NCBI GenBank assembly: GCA_028023455.1
Contig: JAQFVV010012402.1
Location: 10,708,292 to 10,772,291, forward strand
DNA from: Epiperipatus broadwayi
Taxonomy: Eukaryota > Onychophora > Udeonychophora > Euonychophora > Peripatidae
Direction of reading: 5' to 3'
DNA length: 64,000 nucleotides
This document shows, in pieces, positions 34,310 to 45,547 of the stretch; position 1 is the stretch's first letter; each line of letters begins with the position of its first letter. The notes under the pieces were generated by a model that had not been told where the DNA came from, searched no databases, and saw nothing but the letters and a program-made list of their open reading frames with translations. The translations under genes and the position numbers were made by a program.

Positions 34310-34372
34310 ATGGTGATTTGGACCAACTGATGAGTTCTGGGTCAGTATGAAATACCTATATTGGAAACAACT
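34310..34372 (+). ncRNA. Type I hammerhead motif, right arm
   Basis: CUGAUGA at 34,327-34,333, stem II GUUCU/AGUAU with one U-U mismatch and a terminal G-U wobble, GAAA at 34,349-34,352, stem III AU-ACCU-AU, expected cleavage after A at 34,360, then UUGG pairing with CCAA. The outer part of stem I is eroded (GAAACAAC instead of GAUCAUU), so activity is probably reduced. Confidence 0.6.
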
Positions 34373-34470
34373 TATTTTTCTCACATGTGTGTGATCATAT
34401 GTATCAATTATACAAGATGAATTGGATAGCTGTGGGGAATTTGAAAGTCAATAATATCTAAATCAACTTA

Positions 34471-37150
34471 AAACTGTTATTTTTTCTAAAATGCATATGC
34501 TGTTTTTGCAATTTTTTTTTTGTGAAGAGCATTTAAATCTTGTGTTAAGATTTGTAGAGGTCCCTACTGTTGCATCTAGGCTCATAGTCTTAAGGTTATA
34601 GCCTAAATTTATATTAAAAAGTAGAAGAATAATTGTTAATTGCAAGGGAGGAAGACAATCTTTATAAAATATATAGAAAGATAAAGAGATTAATACTTAT
34701 TTCATTGAGTATAAAAAGACATTCAGTTATGCTACTGAATATTGGGAGGGGGGTCAAGTTTTTTTTTTAAAAAGTCTGTTGAAAAATATGAGTCAAAAGA
34801 TCTTTGTAAAATTAAACAAGTTTCTTAACTGAAGAATATGGGGAAAAATAATTTGAAGATGTTATCAATTTCTTGTTTGTTTAAGATTTATTTACACAAG
34901 TTGTTAAATATTTTGATAAAAATATAGCAGAAATTTTCAAATTGCTATAAATATAGTGAGATTTGCTGTTAGAAAGAATAAATTGAAGTAAATATTAAAT
35001 AGGATTAAAAAATTAAAAAGTTTGAAATAAAAATAACTGAAATTAAAGCTAATATAGTAAATATAAGATTAAAATTAATAGTTTAATAGGAAATTATTTA
35101 TTTATTCATTATGTGATTGATTTTTCAGGAAGTCAAGTGATGTTTTAGCATTAAAGTGACTGATAAGCATAGTCATTCTTCTCAAACTGCAAATAAATTT
35201 ATAAATTTTTAGTTTTCAACTCCCCTATTCTTATAACTGGAATAAAGTTCTCTGAGAATCAGAAAGTTTTGTTTTAAATATTTGTGGGGTAGCAATAAAA
35301 AAAAAAAAAAAAACCAGAATGAGAATTTCATTGAGGTAATGAGCTTATAATAAATTTAGGATATTATAATTTTCACATTGCCACATATATTTTAATTATA
35401 TGACTAAAGACATATTCTGAACCAGTCCTCATCAGTTAGCTCAGGTCACAAACTCTCACATATTATGTTGAATTAATTATTTCATTGGGTTGTGCTTAAT
35501 AGTAATAGATATATTCATCTATTGTAATTTATAGCCTAAAAGATAAATAGTGATTATCATTAAGGTATGTATTTAGAGACAGTGGTGCCATAGTTGTACG
35601 TGCATTAAGTTTGGTACCTTCATACTAAATTGTAATAATTTTATATTATCTTATGGCTTATTAAAATATGATTTAAACTTAAGATTTTTTTAGATATCTG
35701 TTTTAAAGCATATCTTTATATTAAGTGAAAATATGACTGATTAAAATAAGGGAAACCATTATTAGGTTCTAAACACATGTATTTAGAAAAAAAAAATGAA
35801 AAAGTTAGAAGAATAACATTAAATATGTAAAAGTATAAAAACCTTTTATAAAAAATATGCAGAAAAAAGCTTAGGAGGGTAAGAAAAAGAGTGAGGTTTG
35901 TAAATGATATTTAAAAAGGATATCTACAATTGTACAAAAATATAAGCAAAATTTGGGGAAAAGATCAAATAATGAGTGCCACCTTATGTTAATCAGATAA
36001 CTAATGGTGATTTATGAATTATTGCTGCCATATGTTAAAGTGCCTTTCTCTAGAGATAAATGTTCCCTGATTGATTGAATTTTTGGTTAAATAAAATAAA
36101 AATGGATTTCTATTTAAGCAACTGAATGGACTATTGTGCTTGCTCAACTTGTCTGTCATATGAGTGCATAAATATAACATGATTTCCTGAACAACTAAAT
36201 ATATGATTATCATTATTACAATTGTTGTTATTAGTCATTTCTCTTAGAAAAAAATGACAAAATGGCTATTAAAATCTACTCAGTTTTTTAAATCTGCATT
36301 AAATTGATAAAACTATCCATTACTCACAATAACAACTATATAGAATATGCTGCTTTTTATATTAATTTAAACATAAAGAATAATATTTAACTTTCAATGC
36401 TTCTCAGAGTGGTACAAATATTCAAGTGTAAGAAAATTTAAATCTATATTAAATGTCAGCATGTTTCTTTTGAACTCTTCTTCAACTGTTTATTTCTAAA
36501 ATCACAACAATTTTAGAATAAATGATAAACAGCCAACAGTATATCTAAGAACCACAATTTAGTGCCACACAAAATGGTATTAAATCAAAATATTATTTGT
36601 CATAATATTTAAAAAAATTAATAAATTAATATATCAAAATTTTAAAATTCGTTTTCGCAACTTTTTCAAATCAAATGCTTTTTAATATTATTGCAATATG
36701 GTTTTAATGTTAAGTGAGAAAACTTTATCTGATCATTTAAAATGCTTTATATATTTTGGGTTTGTTATATTGTTTCAAAATTACAATTTTCCTCTTTATT
36801 GCATATCTTTTTTGTTATTGTTTGTCTCTTTAATATTTCAACCATCTAGTGATCTTCTTCAGAACTACAATGACAGAATATTATTTATTTATTTTTTATA
36901 TCATACAATTTTGTAATTCACATAAAACTTTTTATACTATATAATTATATATTCATGCCTTTTAAAATATAAAATATATAAATATAAAAATTCCTGTACG
37001 TAGATAATTTCCAAAGTTACTTTATGATATTATTTTAACACAGTTATAGATTATTAATTATTTTAATAACATAATTATATTTTAACTTTATCATATCAAT
37101 TTATTACATAATTATATCAGTATTTTGATACCACCCATGTGTTTTATTGT
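34471..37150. other. AT-rich sequence with one hammerhead-repeat fragment, no gene seen
   Basis: At 35,395-35,465 a fragment of the 23.7-kb family is visible on the minus strand (GCUAA, CUGAUGA, GGACUGGUUCAGA, then UUAGU), with the GAAA lost. At about 36,850-36,885 the minus strand carries GTAGTTCTGAAGAAGATC...TTGAAATATTAAAG, a member of the CTGAWGA module set. Nothing else supported. Confidence 0.4.
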
Positions 37151-37177
37151 GTTAATAAAAAAAATTATATCTATATT

Positions 37178-39625
37178 GTAACGGTCAGAAAACGTGTGAC
37201 TCGTAAACATAGTGCAGAATTCGACCACCATACAGAACAGTAGCACCAGCGAGTAGCGAAGCCACCCATGGTATTGAGTTCGAACATAGTTTATCGGTTC
37301 CACAATACAATCCACGAAACAACACATCTGATGCAACATTAGTAAATATTTCCTTAGGCATGGTGGTCAGGGATATGCAAGAGACTCATGATTTTATTCT
37401 CGAGTTAGCCAATAACCAAACTAATATTAATTAAACATTCATATTTACATAATCGAGGAAATATTATATAGAATGGGTATCGAATAAATGAAACGCAATG
37501 CAGACATATAGTTTAAAATTCTTTATTAATACATTTTAATAAAACAAACATTTACTAATAATATTTTGTGGATTTAAAGCTTCATTAGCGGGATTTGCGA
37601 CATGATTATATTTTAAAGAATACATTTATTTATTTAGACATTATTTTATATTGATGATTTCAGTAGCGGTATTTCCGATACTGTAATGTTTACAAAGGAA
37701 ATTCACTTATTTGAAGGCTTAATCTAGCTACCTAAAATTCTCGAGTAAGTATTTCTAATGCATGCCTTGGGGAATTTATACCTTTGCAATGCAAGAGTCT
37801 AAAGTAAGATTTAAGAGTGGTGGCGGACATATATTTATTTAATTAAACTATTTATTTTATGACTAAGGGCAACATTTATTTGAGAGTGAATTATGAAGAT
37901 AATGCAGAGGCGGAGTGATATATAGAATAATAAAACTAAGTAAAGGAACACGTGGTACGCTTTAGAAAGGCGATATGGAATGGCAGTATATCGAAACTGC
38001 AAGGCCGTGAATGGGTTTATAAGAATGTCGGGCTGGTCTCTGCCACGGCCCGACGAAGTAAGGTGTCACATAAGCATAACTAGGGACAAGCGGTACGTGG
38101 CACAATTTGCCGGCTGGCTGCATGACATTGTCAAATCCTACAGGAGCACCCATTATGCCTGCTTGTGTAGGACGACTGGGGTTAATTTCAACCCTGAAGA
38201 ATCCAGAAATTTCACGACAGAATGGGTCATCGCGTCTCTAAAACGTAACACATGTATAACGATTAGGATGAGATTTAGATAGATTTCTAATTCGGCCCTA
38301 CATTATCAACATTTACTAAAGAACGTTGGCGACTCTCAAAGAAATGTAATTTGATGGAATTATTCATTAAGATTTAATATATACAAAACATATCTAAACT
38401 GGGAATGATTACAACTAATATTCCCGCCATTTGCGAAGTTGTAGACCCCTGCATTCCAATAAATGAAGCATTGAATGTGTGTCAATTTATATGAAAGTTA
38501 AGTTATTTAGGAAAGCAAATATTAATGAAATTTTGACACGCATTCATTGTTTTAAGCGATCATAGATTTAAACTTTGAAAATTGAGATAATTATGAACAT
38601 GCAATAATTAAATAATAACTATAGATAGAAATGTAGATTATAGAAATACGCACCCAAGATAGAATGAAGTAAGCTAGATTAGTAGAGAAATTTACACATT
38701 AAATTAATTATTCAATTTTAGTTATACAAATGATAGTTTTTACAATTTAGATAAGTAGTATGAAGAAAAGCTATAGAATATTATTAGAGTACTCTAGAGT
38801 TTGAACACAGACAGGTACCTGTTTTATAAGAAGTTTTCCGAGTCCATTGGTTAAGTAGCAAATAGTTCATGAGTGGCAATTCTTTCTGGTATTTAGACAT
38901 TTCATTTTACTTTCACAGCAGCAGCAGCTTTCTCATTTATTTCAGACAGCAGATCTTCATGGTGAATTTACGATGGGCAATGGAAAGTTCGACATCCGAT
39001 AGACCATCTCCCGATGGAGAATAATCTAGGTGCTTTACTCGGTCATACATTGGCAGGAACAAATTATTTTTATTATTTTTGGAGTCTCTCAGTGATCGAG
39101 AGCAAAGCTAAAGTTTAAGTGCATGTCTCCAGCAAGTCTAAGATGACCTCTTTTTTTATCTTGATCTTTTACATTTTTGTTAAGCTATTTTTAGGTTCTA
39201 CTTAATCTGCCCTGAGGATAATCAACGCATTTTGTTGGTTTTTAATTAAAGAAAGCTGCCGTTCTATTGTTTACATTTTACATTTACTAATTATATTTTG
39301 GGGAATTTTTCTTTAATTAATCTATTATCTATCACTGACTGATGCTTTTAAATTTCAAAAACAAAAAGGGAACATAAGATTATTTTAACTTTTAATTAAA
39401 TATTACATCAGATTTTTTTAGAATTATTATTAAACGAAATTTAAACAAAGCAATAAATACGAACTTTATAATCCAAAATAAATGATTAAAATTATACAAA
39501 ATTATATAACTAAAAGAAATCTAAATTATATTATTTTATCCCTATTTATTGCGTTTAATTTGAGATCGAAATGTGTGCGTGTTTATGCTGAATTCTACAT
39601 ATATTTATACATTTTTAATATTGTT
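37178..39625. other. Higher-GC block, retroelement-like but unclassified
   Basis: Base composition rises clearly over this block, especially 37,960-38,290, compared with its flanks. It opens TGTAACGGTC and closes near GTTACA, compatible with TG...CA termini of a very large LTR or solo LTR, but no target duplication is seen. On the minus strand CGGGCCGTGGCAGAGACC is followed by TTCTTATAAACCCATTC, resembling a TATA promoter. A 100-codon plus-strand frame at 37,980-38,282 and a 63-codon minus-strand frame overlap this GC peak; neither is recognised. Confidence 0.3.
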
Positions 39626-40046
39626 ACACACACAATTCGATATCAAAAAGTTTAAATTTGGACGGGATAGACCGGTCAGTGAGAGACGACAGAAAAAGGT
39701 GAAACTTAAGATTCGAATACGAATCTTACTGTTTTAATATATAATGCAGCATTAAAATAAAGAATCAACATTAAAGTGCACTGGATTCAAGCTCAGCTCA
39801 ATCATTTTTGTTTCTCAAACATCACATGATTTTTTTAAGAACAACCATTTGATTGTTTTTATTTTTTAATTAAATAATCATGTTAAGTATTCAAAATTAC
39901 TTCTTTATTTTTCTAAAATAAAAAAAGATTAGCAAATCAATTGCTCTAACTCCAGTTTAGCCACCTAGTGTAAACTTGACTAACCGCTAGATGTCAGATC
40001 ATATTGATTAACAAATACATATCCAATGCTAATCTATTCATTTCCT
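39626..40046. other. AT-rich sequence, no gene seen
   Basis: Nothing supported. Confidence 0.4.
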
Positions 40047-40205
40047 AATCTAATACTGTCACTGGTCAGGCCAGCAATACCAGTAGAAGGAAGGAGAATA
40101 ATACCTCTTGAAAAATTGTGCATATACTAACCTGTGTGCTATTAAAGCAGTTGAATGTAATTGGAAAATTTTAAAATAAAGTTAAATTATTCTACAAATA
40201 TTTAA
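40047..40205 (+). repeat. SINE-like repeat, body and tail only
   Basis: TACTGTCACTGGTCAGGCCA, CAGTAGAAGGAAGGAGAATA, ACTAACCTGTGTGCTATTAA and GTTGAATGTAATTGGAAA match the body of the tRNA-SINE copies at 58.85-59.27 kb. The tRNA-like head is missing. A module CTCTGAAAAAGACTACAGGA + TAATCAAAACATCAGG follows at about 40,306-40,342. Confidence 0.65.
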
Positions 40206-40344
40206 TGCTTATTATTAGATGATGGAAATAATCCAAGATATAAATATATAATGTTTATTATATTATTTATATATTTATTTCATTTTATTAATTATAATAT
40301 CATAGCTCTGAAAAAGACTACAGGATAATCAAAACATCAGGTTG

Positions 40345-43300
40345 TATATACATAATTTTTTTTTTGCTATAAAGTGTTTGAAGTAAGGTGTATAAATAGT
40401 ATTTGCTTAATATCTATGAATAATTTGACTATATATTTGAAAAAATTCCTCAATAAATTTTGTAAAGGAGCTAAGAATTTGTAAAATGTAAAGATTAAAT
40501 AATTTTGTAATAGACACAATTAATTGATATCCAATCAGTTCAACTAAGACATGTAACTAAAAATAATAAACCTATTACTATGGGAAAAAACAGTTTAAGA
40601 CATATGGTAATACATAAAGATCAGCTTTAAAAAAGTTGTTTTCATATTCTTTATTTTTCACAATAATAGTTCTATTACTAATTTGTCTTAATTATCAGTT
40701 ATCTTTTTAACTTTTACTATCAGATGAGAAAATCAGAACCAAATTAATGATAAATGTTGAGAGAAGTTTCCTAGAGTAATCATTGAGGAAAAGAACATAA
40801 TATAGAAAATCAGAGAGATTGATTTGGATTGACTATTGTAGTCTCCCTAATCATGGTTGTTAAGTTTTATTTGAAAATTCATTGTTATGCACCTTTTGGG
40901 ATGTTGTTTCTCCCACATATTTAACCCAGATTCAGCAGTTGATAAGTGAAAAAATATTACAAAATCTTTCAAATACCTGCTTAAATAATATATCATTTAA
41001 TGTAATATGAATCTGCCTGTTTTTACCATTTTAAGGAGAAAATTAGAAAAAAATCATAAATATCTGTAATTTATTTACATATAAATTTGTCTATTATAAT
41101 AAAGAAAATCTTCAAAGAAGTATTAATACATTCTATATGTTATAACATAAACCTAGTTATTTTCAAAAAGAAAATTAAATGAGAATTGCTTGGTCTGTGT
41201 TAAGAAACCCAGTTTTACAAATAATAAAACAAAAAAATGACAACTCCTTAAGTGCACTAAAAAATTCCTAGGTAAATAGTTTTACATTTCTCATTATTAT
41301 ATGATTTTTTAATATTTTTAATTATATTCTTTACAAAACTTCAAATACAATTTTAATTCTGATATTGTATATTGTAATTTTATTTAATTTTGTTTTACTA
41401 TGCAATGGATAGTGTTTCATTATTTCTTATTAAAAAAATTATATGTAATATGTATGATAAACTGTGATTAGAGCATATTTAGATAATCCTTTCTTTTAAA
41501 TTAAATAAATAATTCACATTTAGTAAAACTAAGATTAGGCCAATGCACATGTGCACTATAGTGCTATATAAAATAATATCTCATTAAAACTAAGATTGAA
41601 ATAACCTACATGATATATATATATATTATAATATTGTAATATTGTGATATGTATCCAACTCTGGCCATGCCTGTATTATAAGTTTCTTAAATTTAGAACA
41701 TATTTAATTAATGAAGAAATAATATTTAAATTTCCTATATATTTATTTATAATAATAATATTTGATTTATTTAAATATTTTCTTCTTCCTAAATGATATG
41801 AAAATTCCAGACAATTTAAATAATTTTAAAATATTTTAAACATAATGTGAATATTTCAAATGTGATAATTTAAAGAGTTGCAAAAGAAAGAAAAAATATA
41901 AAATCAAAAAACAATTTATTTTCTCCTCTCTTTTCAATAATTATAGTTAATTACCAGTTTAATTTTAGTTTTGAAAAAGTATTGAGAGGAAAAAGTCTAT
42001 TCAGTAAGTAATAAAAAGTTTACTGAACAATTTTGATTTTAACTTTTTAAGAAAGATAAAACAAATATTTTTTTATGTTTGTAAAGTTTTTTTATTTTCA
42101 AAAAAAAAAGAAAAAAAATGAAAAGTTTTTAACATTTTTGTTAAATTTTATTTTAATTAAGAAAAGTTTGTTTTTCTTTTCTCTTTAACTCTCTCTAAAA
42201 AGGCAGTGTTTTTAAAATCAGTGTAATTAATCTGATTACCTTGTTTTTCTTTTTGCAGAAAAAAAAAACTAATTAAAGAGGCATTTCAAAAACTATTATT
42301 ATGATTTAAGTTTTTGACTTTTTTCAATTTTAATTTTGTGAGAGAAATATCTAAACAGTTTTTTTGAAAAAATAGACCCAATTGATTAGTAGTAAATTTT
42401 GTCATGTGGGAGATAGAATTGTGACTGGATAAAAACAGGTTTGTTCCAAAAATATAAGTGTGTGTAAATCATTAGACCACAGTGTCATAAGATGCCAGTC
42501 TTAATGAAACTCTTGAGAAGAGCAGTCATTTTTGTTTCTACTGCTGAAGAAGAAAGAAACAAGTTTAGCTATGAAAAAGTATTTCTAAAATAAAGGAAGA
42601 CATGTATGTGCTAAGTTTAGTTAAATCTAAACATCATCTACATGTAATTTGCATCACTGGAAAAATGTGAAAGAAAAGAAAATATTCCTGAAGTACTCTG
42701 TCTCCAATCAAGAGTATAAGTTTTTTTGTTTTTATGTGTTAGCCTGACCTGGAAATTTATTAAAAAGAAAATGGATAAATTCTTTCTGTGTGTTAACCTG
42801 AAAATATTGTATGGAGAATAAATAAACTGTGTACATTTGCCTTGAATAAAGAAGTCACCTACATGGAAACTGGAAATCACAAGTGTCAAAAAAGGACTAA
42901 AAAAGAAAATCATTGTAAGCAGTATGTTTTTAATGTGCACTTTATTTTTACAATTACAGATACATTTTTATAGAAATAACACTTGGTCATAGTAAGTAAT
43001 TTTTAGTCATTTAACATTTTTTGTTAAATATTTTCTTCATCATTTATTTTCCCACCAAAATTATATATAGGGTTAAGTTAATTTAAAAGATCTTAGCTCT
43101 GATAGTGAAAAAGTAATTTTTAAATTTTTCTTATTGAAAATGCAATAACTCAATGATAAAAAAAGCTAAGTAAATTAATGAATGAAAATCAAATGATGAA
43201 TCACTTTTGCAATAAAATTATATTTTTTGATAAAAAGTATAAGTTTGAATTATCATATCATTATGTCATTTTTAATGCTTTTTAATTATTAATCATTTAG

Positions 43301-43531
43301 TGTATTAAATAACTATTTAAAATATTTGTGTTAGCATCTTTATTACTCCAGCTATTTGTTCTATGAATTGGCAGTGTGTGACTTGTCTTTATTATAGATT
43401 AATGTTTTAGGCATTTTAAAATTATCCCAGTAAAATTACATAAAATAAAATAAACTGTTATATTTATTTTGTCTTTGTCACAGTTACAGTTTCTAGAGTC
43501 TTATATTTAGCTAACTCTAAAGAGCATTATG
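40345..43531. other. AT-rich sequence, no gene seen
   Basis: A 100-codon minus-strand frame at 42,638-42,940 is Phe/Leu/Asn-rich and contains a duplicated LTHRKNL/LTHKNKK segment reflecting a short DNA repeat (GTGTTARCCTGA). It is unsupported as a gene. Otherwise homopolymer-rich sequence. Confidence 0.4.
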
Positions 43532-43810
43532 GTTATTAAACAATTCAAAACAAAGCAAAACTATCCATATAGTAATGCCATCTTGTGCTAACAAGAGCAA
43601 TCAATGGATGCCAGAAGGCTTGTGCATAAAATGCCTATCTAGTGCCTACTCATCCAATATCCCCAGACTAGTTTCTGTCTTGTGGCCTTCATCAGTGAGG
43701 AGCCTTGGATCTGAGAGCATAAGCCTTCTGGCATCCATTGATTGCTCTTGTTAGCACAAGATGGCACTACTATATGGAGAGTTTTGCTTTGTTTTGAATT
43801 GTTTAATAAC
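43532..43810. repeat. Palindromic MITE-like repeat with hammerhead in the loop
   Basis: The arms are GTTATTAAACAATTCAAAAC, AAAGCAAAACTATCCATATA, GATGCCAGAAGGCTT on the left (to about 43,622) and their reverse complement on the right (about 43,721-43,810). The roughly 100-bp loop contains a second class of hammerhead on the minus strand. A smaller relative of the arms occurs at 61,363-61,465 (shared GCAAAACTCTCCATACAGTA). Confidence 0.8.
43649..43715 (-). ncRNA. Type I hammerhead ribozyme, second family
   Basis: On the minus strand: stem I AUCCAA, internal loop GGCU, CCUCA; core CUGAUGA (plus-strand 43,689-43,695); stem II region GGCC-ACAA-GACA, where only two of four pairs survive; GAAA (43,672-43,675); stem III AC-UA-GU; cleavage triplet GUC (43,666-43,668); then UGGGG, loop AUA, UUGGAU closing stem I. 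Stem I gives 5 bp plus 6 bp around an internal loop, the arrangement used for loop-loop contacts in natural type I hammerheads. Stem II looks damaged, so this copy may be weak, but the design is clear. Confidence 0.7.
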
Positions 43811-44514
43811 AATTATGTGCTAGTATGAGATAGTGATTATGTGATGTTTAGTGGTTTAGCATTATGGTTAGTTATATGAATGTCATGTTTGTGTTTGGAC
43901 ATCCAGATGACAACTGTAGATGGCACAAAGATATTGTTTTTAAAGTCCATTCACTGCATTTTGTCTATTTAATATTAAGTTTATAGTTGACTGGTACACG
44001 AATGGTACTATATGGTCAGAGCTTTGATGATGATCAGCATGTATAATTATCCCAGAAGTATTTTTTATTATGAATGGTAGATTAGCACTTAAGTGCATCC
44101 AGATTATTGATTTATATTTTGCCCTAAGTTTGGCATTGGCTGGATAAGTAGCCTGTTTATAATGTTTATCTTTTAGATTTAATCATAAAAAATGATTGTT
44201 GATTGCTGATGAGTTTTTGTCTATTGATTGTTGAATTTATTATTCTTAATGCTGGTGATACGTTGATTGTTATTAATATAATTGCTTATGATTTTGTTCA
44301 TGCTGATGATCTCATGCTTCTTATTTATTCCTTATATATTAATTCATTTTATATTTGCTCATGGTTTTTAATTATTTTATGGAGATGGTGAAGATGTTTT
44401 CCATTTCCCCATATTCATCACTAAGGATTTGAATATCACTACTTGAAATTCATTTATAATATATCACTATCACTAAATGCTGCTGAAATAAAAAAGTAAT
44501 GTTTGGTTCTAATG

Positions 44515-44556
<42 letters not shown>

Positions 44557-45460
44557 AATGTGTGTTCATATAAATTATCAGTATTTGTACTATACAAACA
44601 ATTTTTATTATTAGGTTATTTTTCTTAGTTTATTAATAGATGAACTTCTTTATTTTTTGAGTAAAACATTCCTACTATCACACATATATACATATATGTT
44701 ATTAGTTAAATGATTATTAATGCCCTGGTTTCACGTAATCTGCTTAAGTTTTGGGAAGGTTGAAAAAAATCTATTTCTTTATGGAATTAGTCATACTGTA
44801 CTCAGATTGTATCAACTATTTTTAAATCAAAGCTGATTCTAGTAGTTAAATGAATAATTATTATAATTACTTAGTATATTAATCACTGTTGATGTTGATG
44901 GGGAATTTCATTAATAGTTTAAATTATGATGGTGACTGATAATGATCAAACCCTCATCTCAGGATTTGCTCAGCTGGCACTTTATTCAAGTATTAGTTGA
45001 TTCATAAAATGTAAAAGTATGAATATAATTTAAAAACCAAAAGAGACATTTGTGGGCAATATACACACATATTATATTATCAGATCAGTAGTAAAATATT
45101 TGGATATTGCAACTATTTATTCAAAAAGACTTTATCTTGTGTTTGGAATTGCGAGTATTCATTTATAATTTAAATCTTCAAAGTGCATGTGAATTAGGTT
45201 AATAGTTGATTATTATTACTGTTTATAAAACATCGTTATATAAAATATTATTTCATTTTATTTGTAATATTAATTTTTGTTAATAAATTTTCTTTAATGT
45301 GTTTTACATTATTTATGTCTAAGATAAGTGAAGAAAAACTAATTAAATGTATGTTAGTTCATTTAATTAAATTGGTAGATAAAGAAAGAATATATATATA
45401 CTAAAATGATTTCTTTAATTGTCTTTGTAAACTATTAAGAATTTTAAACTTCTCTCTCGA
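43811..45460. other. AT-rich sequence, no gene seen
   Basis: Contains a (TA)n microsatellite of about 35 bp at 44,519-44,553. Nothing else supported. Confidence 0.4.
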
Positions 45461-45465
45461 TATTA

Positions 45466-45547
45466 AAATATATAAAATTAAAAGCGTATGAAGCACTTAA
45501 AAGAGCTTCTCTTTCAAGCGCTTCATACACTTTTAATTCTATATATT
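45466..45547. repeat. Short hairpin palindrome
   Basis: AATTAAAAGCGTATGAAGCA + CTTAAAAGAG is followed after CTT by CTCTTTCAAGCGCTTCATAC + ACTTTTAATT, an imperfect inverted repeat of about 35 bp per arm. No terminator function is implied in this eukaryotic context. Confidence 0.75.

Larger units (their letters stand above)
34125..34470. repeat. Palindromic hammerhead repeat, second copy
   Basis: The arms run from TTAAGTTGAA / TTTCAAACTCCCCACAGCTA at the left to the matching reverse complement TAGCTGTGGGGAATTTGAAA on the right, with a very short centre (about 34,290-34,300). The internal words CCAGCATTCATCAGTTGGTC and CACCATCTCCAACACA are shared with the 23.7-kb family. The outer ends differ, so either the family is chimeric or this is a subfamily. 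Confidence 0.8.

Noticed and set aside
42638-42940. 100-codon minus-strand ORF with a hydrophobic start resembling a signal peptide
   Set aside because: Phe/Ile/Leu-rich translation typical of AT-rich DNA, with an internal repeat from duplicated non-coding sequence.
44200-44230. CTGATGA at 44,207
   Set aside because: No stem II hairpin and no GAAA downstream; chance match.
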